Positions 48,286 through 60,807 of a stretch of 64,000 nucleotides of DNA are shown here, piece after piece; position 1 is the first letter of the stretch, and each line of letters begins with the position of its first letter. The position numbers were made by a program, and so were the translations under genes. This DNA comes from Torreya grandis (Eukaryota > Streptophyta > Pinopsida > Cupressales > Taxaceae), in assembly GCA_037957365.1 (NCBI GenBank), contig JARHVA010000397.1, forward strand, positions 2,830,001 through 2,894,000, given 5' to 3'. The notes under the pieces were generated by a model. That model was not told the DNA's origin. It worked only from the letters and a program-made list of their open reading frames with translations, and searched no databases.

Positions 48286-50003
48286 GTTTCAAGTATTCTG
48301 GTTGGAAGAATTAGGAGAGTTGGGTTGGTTAAAAATTAGAGGAGGGGAAATTTTAAGGATAACTATATTCATGTTTCCCTTGGTTTTGGTGTTGGTATTG
48401 GAGTGATTTATGGTTTTATAGGAGGAAGTTTCATTTGACTTGAAACTAGAAATATTTTTTCTCCATTTTAGCTTCCCCTCATCAATGGCTCTAATCTCTA
48501 ATTTTTGTGACATGGTGAAAGGCTCATCAAATTTATCAAAAGTCTAAAAATATAAAGTGGAGGAAATATGTTTGGCACAAGTACAAGAGAAAAGATCAAT
48601 CAACTTAGGTTGGGGCAAAGAAAAAGAGAGTTGGTTATTAAACCTCTCCAATGGGCCATGAAATCAGTAATTGACTCATCCTCAAATTGTTGAATGGAGT
48701 AGAGGTAGGTAATGAAAAATTGCTTCGATATATTTATGGAAAATGATGTAAAAAGGTTTGAGCTAATTAGGAAAAAGGAAAAAGGGAGTGCCTAGTTATA
48801 TCACTATACCAATCTAATTCCAAACTAGATAGGGACATGGGAAAGGTATGAAGAAGGAGAGCATCATTATAAGAAATTAAATAGAAAAAGTGTCTAAATG
48901 CTCTAAGATGTTTCTAAGGATATTCTTTTGAAATTTTAAAATTTCAAAATTTCCCATTGAGGAGGATAAATTTAGATTGGGATGGATGGATGAATTAGTT
49001 TATTAAAAATTTGATTGTATGATAAGAAGTTATGGGCACTAGAAATAAATGACTCTAGATTGGTCATCTTATCCATTAGAATCTTAACTAGATCGGTTTG
49101 TGGTTGTGCACCCCAATAGCTATAGGGTAAATTATATTGGGGTTAGATAGGTCAAACATAAGGATATCTAGTGGAAGGTTGGGAGGTTATCACATATTCG
49201 TATGTGGACATGGGTGGTTGAGAAGATGCCATGTATGGGTAAGTGGACATAGGAGGTTGGGTAGAAGGTGGAGCCATATACCCTTGTGGATTAGGAATAT
49301 AGCTTAAGTTGGGTGAAATGGGAACTTATTAAGTAATTGACATGGGTTGGGTTGGAGATATGGTTGGGTTGATAGGTTGAGGATGGGTGGTAACCCTGAT
49401 ACTAATGGGTGAAAGGGTAGAAGGTATGGAAACCACCAAGATTTGGAATAGAGTGGAGGTCAGTAGGTTGGAGATAAGAAGAAGGGTGGAAATACTAGTA
49501 AAGGGTACTCTAATGGTAAGTGGAGTATAGGTGCCCAAAGGTTGGGTTGCTCCTATACTAAAATATTTATTGGTTGGGATAGAAGGCATTTGGGTGTTAG
49601 TTGGTTGGATGGGTTAGTTTTAGATGGTGGTATTGGTAATATTATTGGTAGAAGAAGATGATTAGGTGACTAAGGGTTGGGTGGAAATGGTGGCAATAGA
49701 GGTGCTTCCCATAAGATGGGATGACATACCATAGGGTGGATCAATAGATGGAACCAAAGTGGGGGTACAATGAGATATGGTGTTAAGGTAGTGTTGGAGG
49801 GCTATGGGGTTGTTATCCAGAAAGGTGGTAAAATATATATCTCTTTAGACAACTATCTGAGGTATAATAAGAATTCTATAATGGTGGGTTGAACTTTCCA
49901 CATCCAAATGGTACTCCATGAATAAGGAAGAAGAGAAAGATGGGTGGTTGGGAGGTGGATCCTAATTTTCTTGGTTTCTTAGTTGTTGTATAGTTAAAAC
50001 CAT
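48286..50003 (-). pseudogene. Element 3 gag remnant
   Basis: The likely start is ATG at 50003 (MVLTIQQLRNQEN, then a stop), followed by a Pro/Ser/Thr-rich N-terminal region (49590-49330). The capsid core lies near 48700-48480: FMAHWRGLI, then KFDEPFTMSQKLEIRAIDEG and KLKWRK, matching the Retrotrans_gag end (T-F-x-x-L-x-x-x-G-x-x-I-E-x-A-I-x-x-G-K). Heavily interrupted. Confidence 0.65.
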
Positions 50004-52105
50004 ACAAAGAAGGGGGAAAGGAAGATAAAAGTGATCTCATAAACTAAAAAGAGAAATAATCAAAATAAAAATATCTCAAGGAAAACAATGAATACAATAA
50101 AGTGCCTTAAAATCCTAGAATATGTTTTATCTCTCTTTAGGATTATGCCTCAATTTTAAAGAAGTTATGGAGATGATTTGTTTATTTTTGGGAATAATGG
50201 AGTTTTATTCCTATTTAATAAATAGATTTGAGTAGGATAAATTATTAAATAATATTACGAATTAAAGATATTGATTTATGAAATTAAATTAAAATTTGAC
50301 CTTTTCTAAAAATAGTAGTGAGAGAGAGAGAAAAAAAATCTAACTTAGCTTATTTTGGACTATTCTAAGTGAGACAGGGTCTATAAATTTGTATGCAAGA
50401 CTAGGAAACTATCAAAAATAACACCCTAGACTTCATTTTATAATTGGATAAGAGCATCAAAATTGGGCACCCTAGGCTTTAACATTGTAGTCCTTCTCTA
50501 TCATTATTATCTTAGGGATTTAAGCTTTCTAGGTTTTGTTTGCCTTCTTAGTGTGAGCTTGTGTACCAATTTTGAGGTCATTTTTGTCAATAGAGATACC
50601 TATAGAGTTTATTATTCATATATTTGTATCTTTTATGAAATTTAAATAAACTTTGGTAAATGGGGAAAAGGGGTTAGTGTGTGTAAGATGTACTAGACGT
50701 GCTTCACACCCCATATGTGGCCATGTTGATTACATACCAATACTCTATGAAGGGATCAGGCCATATGTATTTCTCCCTTTAAGAGTGTTTTTTGCAATAG
50801 TGAATTGAAATGCAAGAAATGCTAAAACTAGGTAAGCTTGAGATGACTAGGGACTGGTGTAAGGTCTTGAATTAGCTTGAAAGTGTATAGGCTAGTTGTA
50901 TGCAGAGAATAGGGAATATTTATTGAGTGGTCTTACTTGTATTCTTTCTTGATTTAATGATATTTTCCAACCCCTTTCCAAATTATCTTTGAATGGGTTT
51001 ATATATGGATCTATTGGTCATGGGTTAGATAAAACCAGACTAGGATGACATAATAAACAAGAGAAATTAGGGAAAAATGATAATTTGGGCTCAAATTGTG
51101 ATTGGACAAGAGTGCTAAAAAGGGGACACCCTAGGGTCTAGTGCTATAGTCCAACTTTGGTGCTATTATCCTGAGTAGATAAGGCCTAGGGGGATGGATT
51201 AGTCATAAAGAGAGGGTCCTAACTTAGTTAGGGTCAAGTTTGGAAAGCCATCGATGACTGGGAATTAGTTAAAGTAGGCCTAAGAGGGTCATGAGATAAA
51301 GTAAGAGGGACCTAAGGATTTGGTGTCATTAACCATGCTCAAATTACCAATTTTTGCATTTTATATGACTACAAGAGACCAACGTGGGCTTGCAGAGAGA
51401 GTATTAGAAGAAGATGTCTAAATGTGGTCTTAGGTAGTTAAAATCTGTCAATATTTGTATGATAACTTGGTATGTGACTTGATCTTATGGGATACCCCTT
51501 CAATTCTCACACCATAGTGATAAGGGTGTCGAGTGCTTAGCTAGAATATATCAATTTATTAGAGATTATACTTAACCAATATACCAAGTTGGTTTTCTCC
51601 TTGCTAGTTAGATCCAAGTAGTATAACCAAGGAAAGGTGACTACTAGGTGATGAAATCCTAGTTGAGCCTTATGTCAATGTTTTGATGTTTAATTGAATG
51701 TGTGGTTTGGTATTATGTGTGTGATAAGAAGTGAGACTAAGATTAATTTACTTGATTAAATTAAGCTATGTGAGCTAATCAATACAAGAAAATAATGGAT
51801 GCAAAGTTAATTTTAATCCAAAATAAAATTTTGGGGTATTTTAAAATGAATAAAAAATAGCTAAGATGCACCTAGATGATGATGCAAATCTTAGGCCTAG
51901 AATGAGTACTTTTGATTTTCAAAAAATGAAAGCAAAAATGATAATTTTACTTCTTTCTCTAAGAAAGTAAAAGAAATTAGAACATGAATTTTGGAAAGGA
52001 GGAAAGGAAATAAGGAAAATTTATTTTTCAAAAATGAATTCAATTAATGAATCTTATTTAATGTAATTAAATGTCCTATAACTACAAACCCAACAAAAAT
52101 ATCAA
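50004..52105 (-). other. Leader of Element 3, non-coding
   Basis: Between PBS and gag. No supported gene. It holds two similar segments: one near 50400-50560 (TGGATAAGAGCATCAAAATT then GGGCACCCTAGG) and one near 51105-51150 (TGGACAAGAGTGCTAAAAAG then GGGACACCCTAGGG), suggesting an old internal duplication of ~0.7 kb spacing. Confidence 0.5.
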
Positions 52106-52125
52106 GGGTCCCACTAGTAATGCTA
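52106..52125 (-). other. Primer-binding site of Element 3
   Basis: On the minus strand TAGCATTACTAGTGGGACCC, three bases from the LTR end; 17 of 20 bases match the Element 1 site at 2521-2540. It fixes the orientation of Element 3. Confidence 0.8.
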
Positions 52126-52128
52126 GAA

Positions 52129-53660
52129 TGTTTCAATAAAATTTTGTTTTATTTTCTTATTCAAAAAGATGTAAAACTTGAAAGAAGGGTGAGGTTAGTA
52201 TACCCTAGATATGTTGTGCATGCATATCCAAATGATTTTTGATACTCATCTTTATCTGGGGATAATGCCATGTAGATAAGAAAGTAGTCTAAAAAATGAT
52301 GGATTAGTGAGATAGTAGGGTGGACTTCCTAGCATGAGCTAGATCCAAGAAGCACAACCTTCTTTGGAGGTTATCAATCCACACTTTAAAAAAACTTAAG
52401 TTATGATAAGATAAAAATAGGTGATTGCATGAAATAAAAAAAGGTACTAAAATCAAATACAAGAAATACCTAAAATAAACAAGTGATTTTGATTTAAAAT
52501 AATAATAAATGATTGAATACTAATGCTAAATCCATCAAATTTGATTCAAAAAATAATTTGAAGTTATATGATAAAAAATAAACTCATAAAGTGGAATTTG
52601 GGTATGGTTAAATGGGTCAAATCAGCTTGTTATTGTGAAAATGGATACATAGTGACAGTCAGTGGTTGTATGTGACCATCGGTAGTTAATTAATAATCGA
52701 TGGTTATTAACCATCAACTATTAAGAAAGACCATTAGTGGTTAGTAAAGTCCATAAAAGGTTAGGAAATACCATATGTGGTTACTATTAGACTTGGTTTG
52801 GGAATAAAATTATATTAGGGAGGTTACAGAGAGGTTTTATGAGTGATGTTTGGGATGAACATTGGTTTTGAGGTAGAAATTAATGTTCAGAGGTATCTAG
52901 TTTGGGGATTGGGTATTCAAGTGAGTGAGAAAGTTTGTGGGTGGTTTTGGGTAGGAGGTGAAGTGTCTAAAGTTGAAAAATTCCAACACAAGGAAATAAT
53001 ATGGAAGGGAAATGACACAATCAATGAAATAGATAGAGCTAATTACTAAATGTTGATTAAAAAAACATAGATAATTATATTTTAGGTGCTGCTAGTCTAA
53101 ATAATTTTGGTGTTGATCCTGGAGCAATGTCAGTATAATAATGGTACCTTGGCTCAAGATAGTGAGTTGTAAAAGCATCTTAAGCCTTTGACCTAGTTCT
53201 TGGTTTATTGGGAAGCTTTTGGATTTACCTGAGAGTTAGAATCTCTGACCCCCTTGAATCCTTATTTCAAACTTCTCATCCTCTCTTAATATAGGGGAAA
53301 TGGAGGTTAAAATGAAGAGTTTAATAACTGGTTTATCAAATAGTTTGACCAATAGTCTAATCATGCAAACAATAGACTAAAATTAGACAGTTGGTAATCA
53401 ATGAGTGAGTTGTAGTCAAATTGCAGTTAATTCCTTTGATCATGCAAGAGCTCAAGTAACTGTTAGTGGTCTTGGTCAATCATCGATGGTCGAGGGTTGA
53501 TCATTGATGGTTAGGAAGACATAGTCAAAATGGTTAAAACTAGTCATTTTCACTTTTGTTTGGTTCTTAAAAGGTTGGGAAATGGTCCAAGGGGGCCAAG
53601 GGGTGTTTGAAGGTTAATGCAATATCTAGAACCATAGTGTATATTTTTATAGTGTCTAAA
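52129..53660 (-). repeat. Element 3 LTR, right copy (5' LTR in element orientation)
   Basis: Pairs with 27882-29409. On the plus strand it begins TGTTTCAATAAAATTTTG and ends AGTGTCTAAA (CA expected; the other copy has ACA). Palindromic motif clusters lie at 52655-52775 and 53460-53520. Confidence 0.88.
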
Positions 53661-54051
53661 ATAATGTCTATAATGAAGATCAAAAACATATTTCTTCTCT
53701 ATGTTACCCTTCCTTTTTCTAATTTTTTGATCAATTCACCTTCGACTAGTTTTCATTTTAAATATCCATATTAGCTTAGAATTTAGACTTAGTTTTTTTT
53801 TTAATCATAATTCACTTCAATTAGTCTAGATTACTTTCATTTTCATAAGTTAGCTATTAGGCCACAGTTTCTCCCAACAACCAAACATTATAAATTTTGT
53901 GAAAGAGTTCACTTGTTCTATCATTATCTCACCAAAGATATCAATAATATCATAACCTATAACTCATGTATTAGATTATTTGAATCCAAAAATGAGTAGT
54001 GTTTCTTAAACACTCTATACCACTTATGATACACTTTCAATCATCAACAAA
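53661..54051 (+). repeat. 3' LTR of Element 2, last segment
   Basis: Resumes at ATAATGTCTATAATGAAGAT and matches 5' LTR bases 10334-10720 through to CATCAACAAA. The first five bases double as the right TSD of Element 3. Confidence 0.88.
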
Positions 54052-54056
54052 ATTTG
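54052..54056. other. Target-site duplication ATTTG, right of Element 2
   Basis: Pairs with 4406-4410. Confidence 0.75.
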
Positions 54057-55300
54057 TCTTATATTTTTGCTAGACTTAATTATGTGTGTGTCATTTGTTT
54101 GAAATAGGTACCATTGTGCTACCTAAAATCATTCCAAGTCTTGAACCTTACAAGTCTATAAAATAAACCATTGCTCATATATTTTGAGAGAATTGATGTC
54201 ATTATGCTACTCAAATTATTTCAATTGACTGGTCTTGTCTTGTGTCTCAACTATCATTGTCAAAACTAATCATTTGAGCCTTGTTAGATTTTTTTTAACA
54301 TGGTCATGTTATTGAAATTTGTCTAGCTTATTAGGTCAATTATATCCTATTTTTTAACATTCAAGTTTTCAATTAACTTTTCTAAGTTTGGATTCAAACA
54401 TTGATTAATTTATTTTTCACCCTCGACATGCAAGGGCTGAGACACAAATATTTATCTTTTAGCTTTCATAACTTAGGTTAATTGATTACCAAAATTTCAA
54501 AACTATTGATTGTTTGATCATAGAGCCTATATTCATCATTATTTGTGCCTTTATTTGGGAAATCACAAAATTTCTTCAGGTGCCTTCTACCTTGTGCCTT
54601 AAACCAAATGATCATGTTTATGTTTGATTCTGTGTGCCGATTTTATGTCAAAGTGTTTCAAGTTTGTTAGATTAAAATCCCATCATCATCTTTATTTAAA
54701 GACTATATTTTTACATTATTTGGCTAAAAGTCCTAGCACATCTTGTTTAAGCCTAGATTTTGACTTTGCATTTGGATAAAAGACCTAACAACATTTAATT
54801 TTTCTAGTTTAGACCTGTTTGGAACACTTTGGACATAAAGTTTGACATGCCAATTTTTTCTTAGATGCTTGATCTTTTGTGTGTATGACATTTGACATTA
54901 GACATTTGACGTTAGACTATTTTATGCCATGTTTTAACATAGACCATTTTGGAGATACAACTCCATTTTAAAACCATTATTTAGAGATATAGTTCCACCT
55001 CTTTTTGACCACATTAGACCAAGTTCAAACCTTTTGTCCTTTGGACATTATTTTTTAAAGTTTGTATAACTCTAAAAACTCTTTGTTTCAGAGATTTATT
55101 TATTGATGTGGATATGTCTAGCTATACTTATGGTGGAGTCATGTATAATCCAAGTTATTATAGAATGGCCACATAAATTAACTATAATCATGACCTATTT
55201 GGGGCATAAAGTAAAACACTTGTTTGCAATCCAAATCAGGTTACCAGTTGAGATGATATGGTTTTTGAGGAATACTTAGATTATTTGGCTTATGCAATCA
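54057..55300 (+). other. Element 1 internal region, no clear frame
   Basis: Continues Element 1 after the Element 2 insertion. A repeated GACATTTGACATTAGAC run lies near 54885-54920. No protein domain seen. Confidence 0.45.
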
Positions 55301-55309
55301 ATTAAGCTC

Positions 55310-55830
55310 TATGATATCTAACCATTTCTATTCTAGGACCTCATCCTTTGGATTATGTGACCAATCAAGCTCCATGATTCTTGTCCATTTTTATTCTAGG
55401 AAATCATCCTTTAGCTTATATAAGAAATCAGGATCCATGATGCCCAACCATTTCTATTTCAAGACCTTGTCCTTTGGCTTGTGTGAGTAATCTATCTCCA
55501 TGATTCCCAACCATTTATATTCTAGAACCTCATCCTTTCACTTGTGTAAGTAATCAGGATCCATATTGCCTCCAACTAATCATTCTAGGACTTCATCCTT
55601 TAGCTTGTGTGAGAAACTAGGATCCACAATGCCCCAAACTTGTCCTTTCAAGACATCATCCTTTGTATTATATGATCAACCAAGCTCCATAATTACCCAA
55701 GCTTATCATTCCAAGACCTTGTCCTTTTGCTTATGTGAGCAATCCATCTGCACAATGCCCTATAACTACCATTTTAGTAATTCATCTTTTATCTCATGTG
55801 AGGAACCAAGCTCTAAAACACCCTATTATT
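55310..55830 (+). repeat. Coding-type tandem repeat, ~63-bp unit, about eight copies
   Basis: Units follow the pattern CATTTCTATTCTAGGACCTC, ATCCTTTGGCTTGTGTGAG, CAATCAGGATCCATGATGCC. In one frame each gives ~21 residues with a conserved SSF-x-L-C-E/D-Q-S-x-S core. Two units have TAA where CAA is expected. Unit length stays a multiple of three, so it was probably translated. Confidence 0.8.
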
Positions 55831-55849
55831 ATCCAACCAATCTGATCAC

Positions 55850-56235
55850 AACATGTCTAACCAATCCAATCAAAACCCCAACCAATCCAATCAAAATTCC
55901 AGCCAGTCCAATCATAATCTTAACCAATCCAATCAATACCTTAACCAATCCAATCAATACCCCAACCTCATCCAATCCAGCTAATCCAATCATAACCTTA
56001 ACCAATCCAATCAAAACCTCAACCAATCTAATCACAACCCAAACCAATCCAATCCATACTTATCTAATTGAGCCAATCAATACCCTAGCTAATCTAATTA
56101 ATACCTTAACCAATCCAATTGATACCTCAACTGATCCAATCATAACCCCAATCAAGCCAATCAAAACCTCAACTGATCTAATCACTACCTCAACTGTGCC
56201 AATCAATACTTATCTAATTGATCCAATAAAAACAT
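55850..56235 (+). repeat. 24-bp-type tandem repeat (Asn/Gln/Ser-rich)
   Basis: About 15-17 degenerate copies of AACCAATCCAATCAAAACCTC and variants. One frame reads NQSNQNPN repeated, another TNPIKTPT. Lies directly after the 63-bp repeats. Confidence 0.8.
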
Positions 56236-56279
56236 TAGAAATAGAGTAAACCAATAATTTAACATAACATATTTATAAT

Positions 56280-57333
56280 AGCATCCAAATCAAATGAAGA
56301 ATCAACATTAGATTCAAGTTCTACTTTTAAATTGACATCATATTTAACATCAGTAGTGAAATCAATGTCCATCTCAACATCAGATTCAAAGTCCATGGAG
56401 TCAAAGTTAGACTCAAATTTAGATTAAAATTCCATGGTTTTTTATGGTGATTACTTTAGTTTTGACACAAGTTCTCCTAGTATCTTCTACCAGGATTGTG
56501 CATCTAACCCCCATTCCATTACCATTCCACATGCCATTACCATCAACCAACATAACCATTTTATTGACCTTCTATTTACCACAAGTGTTGATTGGGATTG
56601 ATAAAATCATACCTTATTGGACTACATCCATGATGACATATCAGTTGAAGAAGAACAATGAGGAGGCTAAGACCAAAATCATGTAAAAAAAGAACACTCT
56701 CCTAGTGAAACCTTTTTAGAGGTGTTAAGGGACAATCAAATTTCAAACTTAGCATCTTGTAGTGAAATATTTTTAGAGGTGATAGAAGATAATCAAAGTT
56801 AAAAGTCAATGTTCCTTAGTGAAACCTTATTGGATGTGTTACAAGACAATCAAGATAAATTCATCGATAAAAACCTCTTTGAGGCACCAATAGCTGAGCA
56901 CAAAAGTTCTTCACTGCTTGATGAAGACAAAATCAAAGATCAAATCAATATAGATTCTAATCTATATCTTAATCATATGGTAGCTACTCTCAAGCCCAAA
57001 TAAAATAATAATCTAGTGGTCATATTGAGAGAATATTCAGAAGTCTTCAAACCCACCACATCCAAAGTTATGTCGAATCCAAAATCAACAACATTGTGTG
57101 TGCTTGAAAACCTTGATCTTTATTTATTTTCCAACCATCATCCATTCTGCTATCCTCTACCATTCCATTTCCTAATCAAACCTATCAACCAACATTTATC
57201 CTTATTTACCATCCCTAGTTGTACTTTCCTTTGTAAAGGATACAAAGATACCTCATCTCAACATTTAAAGGAAATAACATCAAAGATTGATAGGGATCGT
57301 AACAACATTCTTGACATTCATATATACAACTAG
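56280..57333 (+). pseudogene. Element 1 unknown protein, C-terminal part
   Basis: A frame with few stops follows the tandem repeats: an acidic Ser-rich segment (SMSISTSDSKSMESKLDS), FYQDCASNPHS, then three copies of a SE-x-FLEV-L-x-DNQ motif near 56705, 56765 and 56815, then LDEDKIKDQINIDSNL, LREYSEVFKP, and a final part ending LDIHIYN before TAG at 57331. With the upstream repeats it would be one product. I recognise no family. It could be a gag-like or accessory protein of a non-autonomous element. Stops at ~56425, ~56680 and 57001 make it a pseudogene. Confidence 0.55.
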
Positions 57334-59890
57334 TTCTTGATAGAATAGCTATTTAGATGAGGTGTTGGCTATAAATTCATGTATTTGACTATTTTTGTTG
57401 TATCATTTTCTAATCAAGAATTGCATCTCCACATCAATAGGAACACTAGAAACATTCACCTAGGCCAAACACATCCAAACCTAACCAATAATACCTAGGC
57501 CAAACACATACAAACCTAACCAACCATACCTAGGCCAAAGACATTCAAAACCAATAACCATCATCAACCAACAACATGTACCATTTCATTTTCATTTTAC
57601 TATTCCTTTTACCAATATCGCCTACCCTGACCATTTTCCCTATCACTTGTGGGCAACCCTCTTACCATTCTCTCACCCTATTAGTCTACTAGCCTATCAG
57701 TTTCCTTATCACTTATTCATTCTACCATCCCATTCTATCAACCAAAGCATGTTTTGATCCATCCTATCCTAGCCCATTTGACCTTGGTTCATCCATTGGT
57801 TTCAAATTTTCAACATGAAGAATCAGATCATTTTCAATAGTTGTTTCAAGCATTCTAGATAGAGGCAGTATTTTGGAATAGTAAGATAGAAGTTTTGGTA
57901 GTTGCATCCTTCATTTCTTATCCATTATAATCATGTTTGTTTATGGGAGCCTTATTATATCTACCTATAAGGGAAAACTAGTGTTTCACTAGTCTTTATA
58001 CTAATTATAACTACCTATGGGAAAATTAGTATCATTGATCTAATCTATTGTATCCTAGTTATAACCACATATGGGTAAACTAAGGCCAACATTTATTTAT
58101 TGTACCCTGATATACCAACTAGCCATTCATATGTCATACTCTGCCACTATGCCAACTATTCCTATTTTATTTGAATTGGCTACTACACTAGTCAAATTCC
58201 TTCGCTACAAGGTAGAACTGATATGAACTAAGGCCATCTCAAGACTATGTGGGTCATGTTTGATTCACATTGAGGTCAATTCAATCCCCCTTTCCATCAC
58301 ACTCTCATCATTTTGTGAGCATCCATTTCAAGTTTTACATGCCCTCACCATTTTGTGAGCTTAGACTATCTAGTATCTCATCATTCTCACTTGAGTTGAT
58401 ATAAACTAAATTTCCAAAAAAATTTGTAAAACTATTTAGAAAAACCACAACCATTGACCACTTGTTTGCCTTAAGGATTCTAGGAACCCTTACCAAGTCA
58501 CAAGAAATCACTTGTCACTTAGTTTTCCCATCATTTTTGGCCTTTTATCCCATGCTCTCATCATTTTTCAAGTTCATTCCTATTCATATATCACATCCAT
58601 CATATTTACATCTTATCATCATTTTTTTCCATTTTCTAGGAGAACTACATTCAACTTAAAGTTTTGTTAGATATATCATCCATGGAAATATGTAGGCAGT
58701 GTTCACTTACCTAGTACATATGGAGCTAGCTCGGCCACCCCCTTCCTTTTATTCTATTCCCCCATCTTATTTATTTTTTAAGTTTTCACCTATTTTCTAG
58801 GGGAAATGTTCATCACATCATGTTGTTTGTACTAACATTGTGACTAATCATTGTTTATTTGTTTGTTTATTGTTTGTGTGCTTGTTTGTTTGCTTTAAGT
58901 GTTTTTAAATTAATTCAAGTCTATTATCATTCATTGGGTGATTCCTTATCTATTATTATTAAATCTATCCATAGTCATATGCCAATATTGTCATCATGGT
59001 CTTTATCATTTGTGCATTATTTTTTAGAGTATTAGATCATAGAAGTCAATCCTTATGTACATTGTGGCCAAGTCATCATGATGTTATATCATGATGCATA
59101 CCTTTAAGTTATATAACAAAAATCAGCTTCAAGAGGCCTACATAGCAATGCAAGTATCAACATCTCCTTGACACCAGCACTAAAAGCAATCTCGATCCAA
59201 TCCCAATCATATCTCAAATAGAGTAATTAAACAAAAAAATAATATCAACCTTTGTTAGTTTGAATGAGCATCTCCCTAATATCAAGTTGTCCCAATTCAT
59301 ATATATCCTCTGTATTAGGTTGTCATAGCCATCAATCATGTTTTCCATAATTGGGATCCAATGATTATAATCACCTATGGGAAAACCATTGTACACCATC
59401 CCACATGCATTATTAGTGATTATAACCACCTTTAGGCAAATCATTGTGTTGACATCAATTCTAATCATTTCCTTTCTTCTCCCCACTTAAGGCATGTTGA
59501 TATCCCATTTTTCTATAATAATTGGGGCATCTCCATATTCTTAGTGACTATAACCACCTTTGAGAAAATCATTGTGTTATCATACCAAGTTGCCACTATC
59601 AGGGTCCAATGATTATAACTGCCTTTGGGCAAACCATTATACACCATCCCACCTATAATTTCAATGATTTTAACTTTTTTTAGATAAATAATTGTGTTCT
59701 CACCCCATCATCTTCATTTTTTTGGTCCCCTCATCTCACTTCTTTTCGTTTGAGGGATCATTTGCCAACAATTTTCCCAACCACTCCTTCAAGTGGGAAG
59801 TTACAATTCATTTATCACCATTGAATTCATAAACACAATAGGACCATTTTATTATTTGAAAATATGTTATTATGCTTACAACACCTTCCC
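57334..59890 (+). other. 3' region of Element 1 with short tandem repeats
   Basis: No gene. Three repeat patches: CCTAGGCCAAACACATMCAAACCTAACCAA (57455-57560, three units); ATAACTACCTATGGGAAAACTAGT-like units (57955-58085, three units); and TGATTATAACCACCTTTGGGCAAA-like units followed by CATTGTGTT or ACACCATCCCAC (59350-59700, five units). Repeat-rich, fast-changing 3' regions are known in Tat-type elements. Confidence 0.65.
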
Positions 59891-59904
59891 AAATAGGGGA
59901 TAAT
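59891..59904 (+). other. Polypurine tract of Element 1
   Basis: AAATAGGGGATAAT directly before the right LTR (TATAGAC, decayed from TGTAGAC). Confidence 0.6.
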
Positions 59905-60807
59905 TATAGACATCTAAAATATGCCACCAATGATTTTATACCCAAATTTAGAGTAATTCTTACCAACCTCTAAAAATCTAGCCTAAGAAACTCTAAGAGT
60001 CTTAAATTTGGCTTTATAAGCATGAAAATAAATCAATTTGGCCCATAAATCAATTAAATTGAATAAATGCACAAATCATTTAATGTAAAATCTTGAAAAT
60101 ATTTAAATGCCTAAAAAATATTAATTAACTTACAAATCTTAATCCTAAGCCTAATTGAATTCATCCATGAGAAAATAAATTAATTATCGAAAAGGAAAAT
60201 TCAATAAATATCCTAAAGAGAATCTTAGAAGCTAATCATGAGCTTTTGTGAGTTTTCCAAGTGAAAAATATCTCAAAGCACCCCTATTCCATGATAATCA
60301 TGAGATTTTGGACAGCTCTTAGCCCTACTAGGGTTAACTAAGCCAACAAAAGTTAGGATTTAACCCATTCCAAGTCATTTCAAATTCTACAAAATAAAGC
60401 CTAGAGCTCTTCATTTGGAGAGATTGGAACATAGTAGATTTATAATGTAGGATTTGATTCATAAAGGAAATGCATAGTGTTATAATTTAAAAATCCAACC
60501 AAGCCGTTAATCAAGCTAAGCCAATCATGGTCCTAAGAGGAGATGGAGATAGCCAATCCCCATTGATGAAAACCTCTTGAGCACAATCCAAAAATGTCAA
60601 TGAACACCTCATATTGGAATAATCACGGAAGTAAGGAAAGTTGTCATTTATTTGAATTTTAGTTGTGTCTTCAGTTGGTTTTATTTACTAAGCTCCCCCC
60701 CCCATGATCTAGGCCTAGAGATGTTAGCTTGATAGTGTGTTTATTTCATTATTTTTGGAACTAAAACCATACTAACCTCCTCTCTTGAGTAAAATTCTTT
60801 GATAATA
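59905..60807 (+). repeat. 3' LTR of Element 1
   Basis: Direct copy of 1634-2518, differing mainly by transitions and a small insertion (GCCGTTAATCAAGC near 60503). It ends GATAATA, followed at once by the TSD. Confidence 0.85.

Larger units (their letters stand above)
27882..53660 (-). mobile_element. Element 3: Tat-like gypsy retrotransposon, minus strand
   Basis: Bracketed by 1.53-kb direct repeats (27882-29409 and 52129-53660) and a 5-bp TSD. Read on the minus strand the LTR starts TGTAGACACT and ends TTGAAACA. PBS (52106-52125) and PPT (29410-29426) sit where this orientation demands. The gag-pol runs from 50003 down to ~41440 in the order gag, PR, RT, RNH, aRNH, INT. A long 3' region follows, holding an opposite-strand PMD gene. 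Tat-group elements with a long 3' region and an antisense accessory frame are known in plants (for example Grande). Without the solo LTR nested in it (32000-38819) the element is about 19 kb. Confidence 0.88.
4411..54051 (+). mobile_element. Element 2: gypsy retrotransposon with ~6.3-kb ORF-carrying LTRs
   Basis: 5' LTR 4411-10720, internal region 10721-17164, 3' LTR 17165-54051 (about 6.0 kb once two insertions are removed). Evidence: a TSD at both ends; a primer-binding site after the 5' LTR that matches tRNA-Asn; a plus-strand gag-pol between the LTRs; and a separate solo LTR of the same family at 32000-38819 with its own TSD. The internal domain order is gag, protease, aRNH, RT, RNase H, integrase, which places it in the Tat-like part of plant gypsy elements (inference from family knowledge). 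All coding is dead. The remarkable part is that each LTR contains a reading frame of about 1,040 codons with its own promoter-like site. Confidence 0.85.
1634..60807 (+). mobile_element. Element 1: outermost LTR retrotransposon, non-autonomous in appearance
   Basis: Two direct repeats (1634-2518 and 59905-60807) share long exact runs and lie in the same orientation. A primer-binding-like site follows the left one and a purine tract precedes the right one. A 5-bp TSD closes the element. Without later insertions it would be about 9.5 kb: left LTR, ~1.9 kb leader, ~5.8 kb right internal part, right LTR. The internal part has no gag, RT or integrase that I can recognise, only a repetitive coding segment near 55-57 kb, so it was probably mobilised by another element. 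Its leader is homologous to that of Element 4. It is the oldest layer because every other insertion between 4.4 and 54 kb lies within it. Confidence 0.8.

Noticed and set aside
55310..56235. CRISPR-like array
   Set aside because: Units abut without unique spacers, and the sequence is plant nuclear DNA.
55566..56249. 227-codon frame of Thr-Asn-Pro-Ile repeats as a separate gene
   Set aside because: A product of the 63-bp and 24-bp tandem repeats, which stay open in more than one frame; kept only as repeats plus the following frame.
1634..60807. Two independent Element 1 copies rather than one 59-kb split element
   Set aside because: The matching TACCT on the outer edges, PBS only after the left LTR and PPT only before the right one favour a single insertion.
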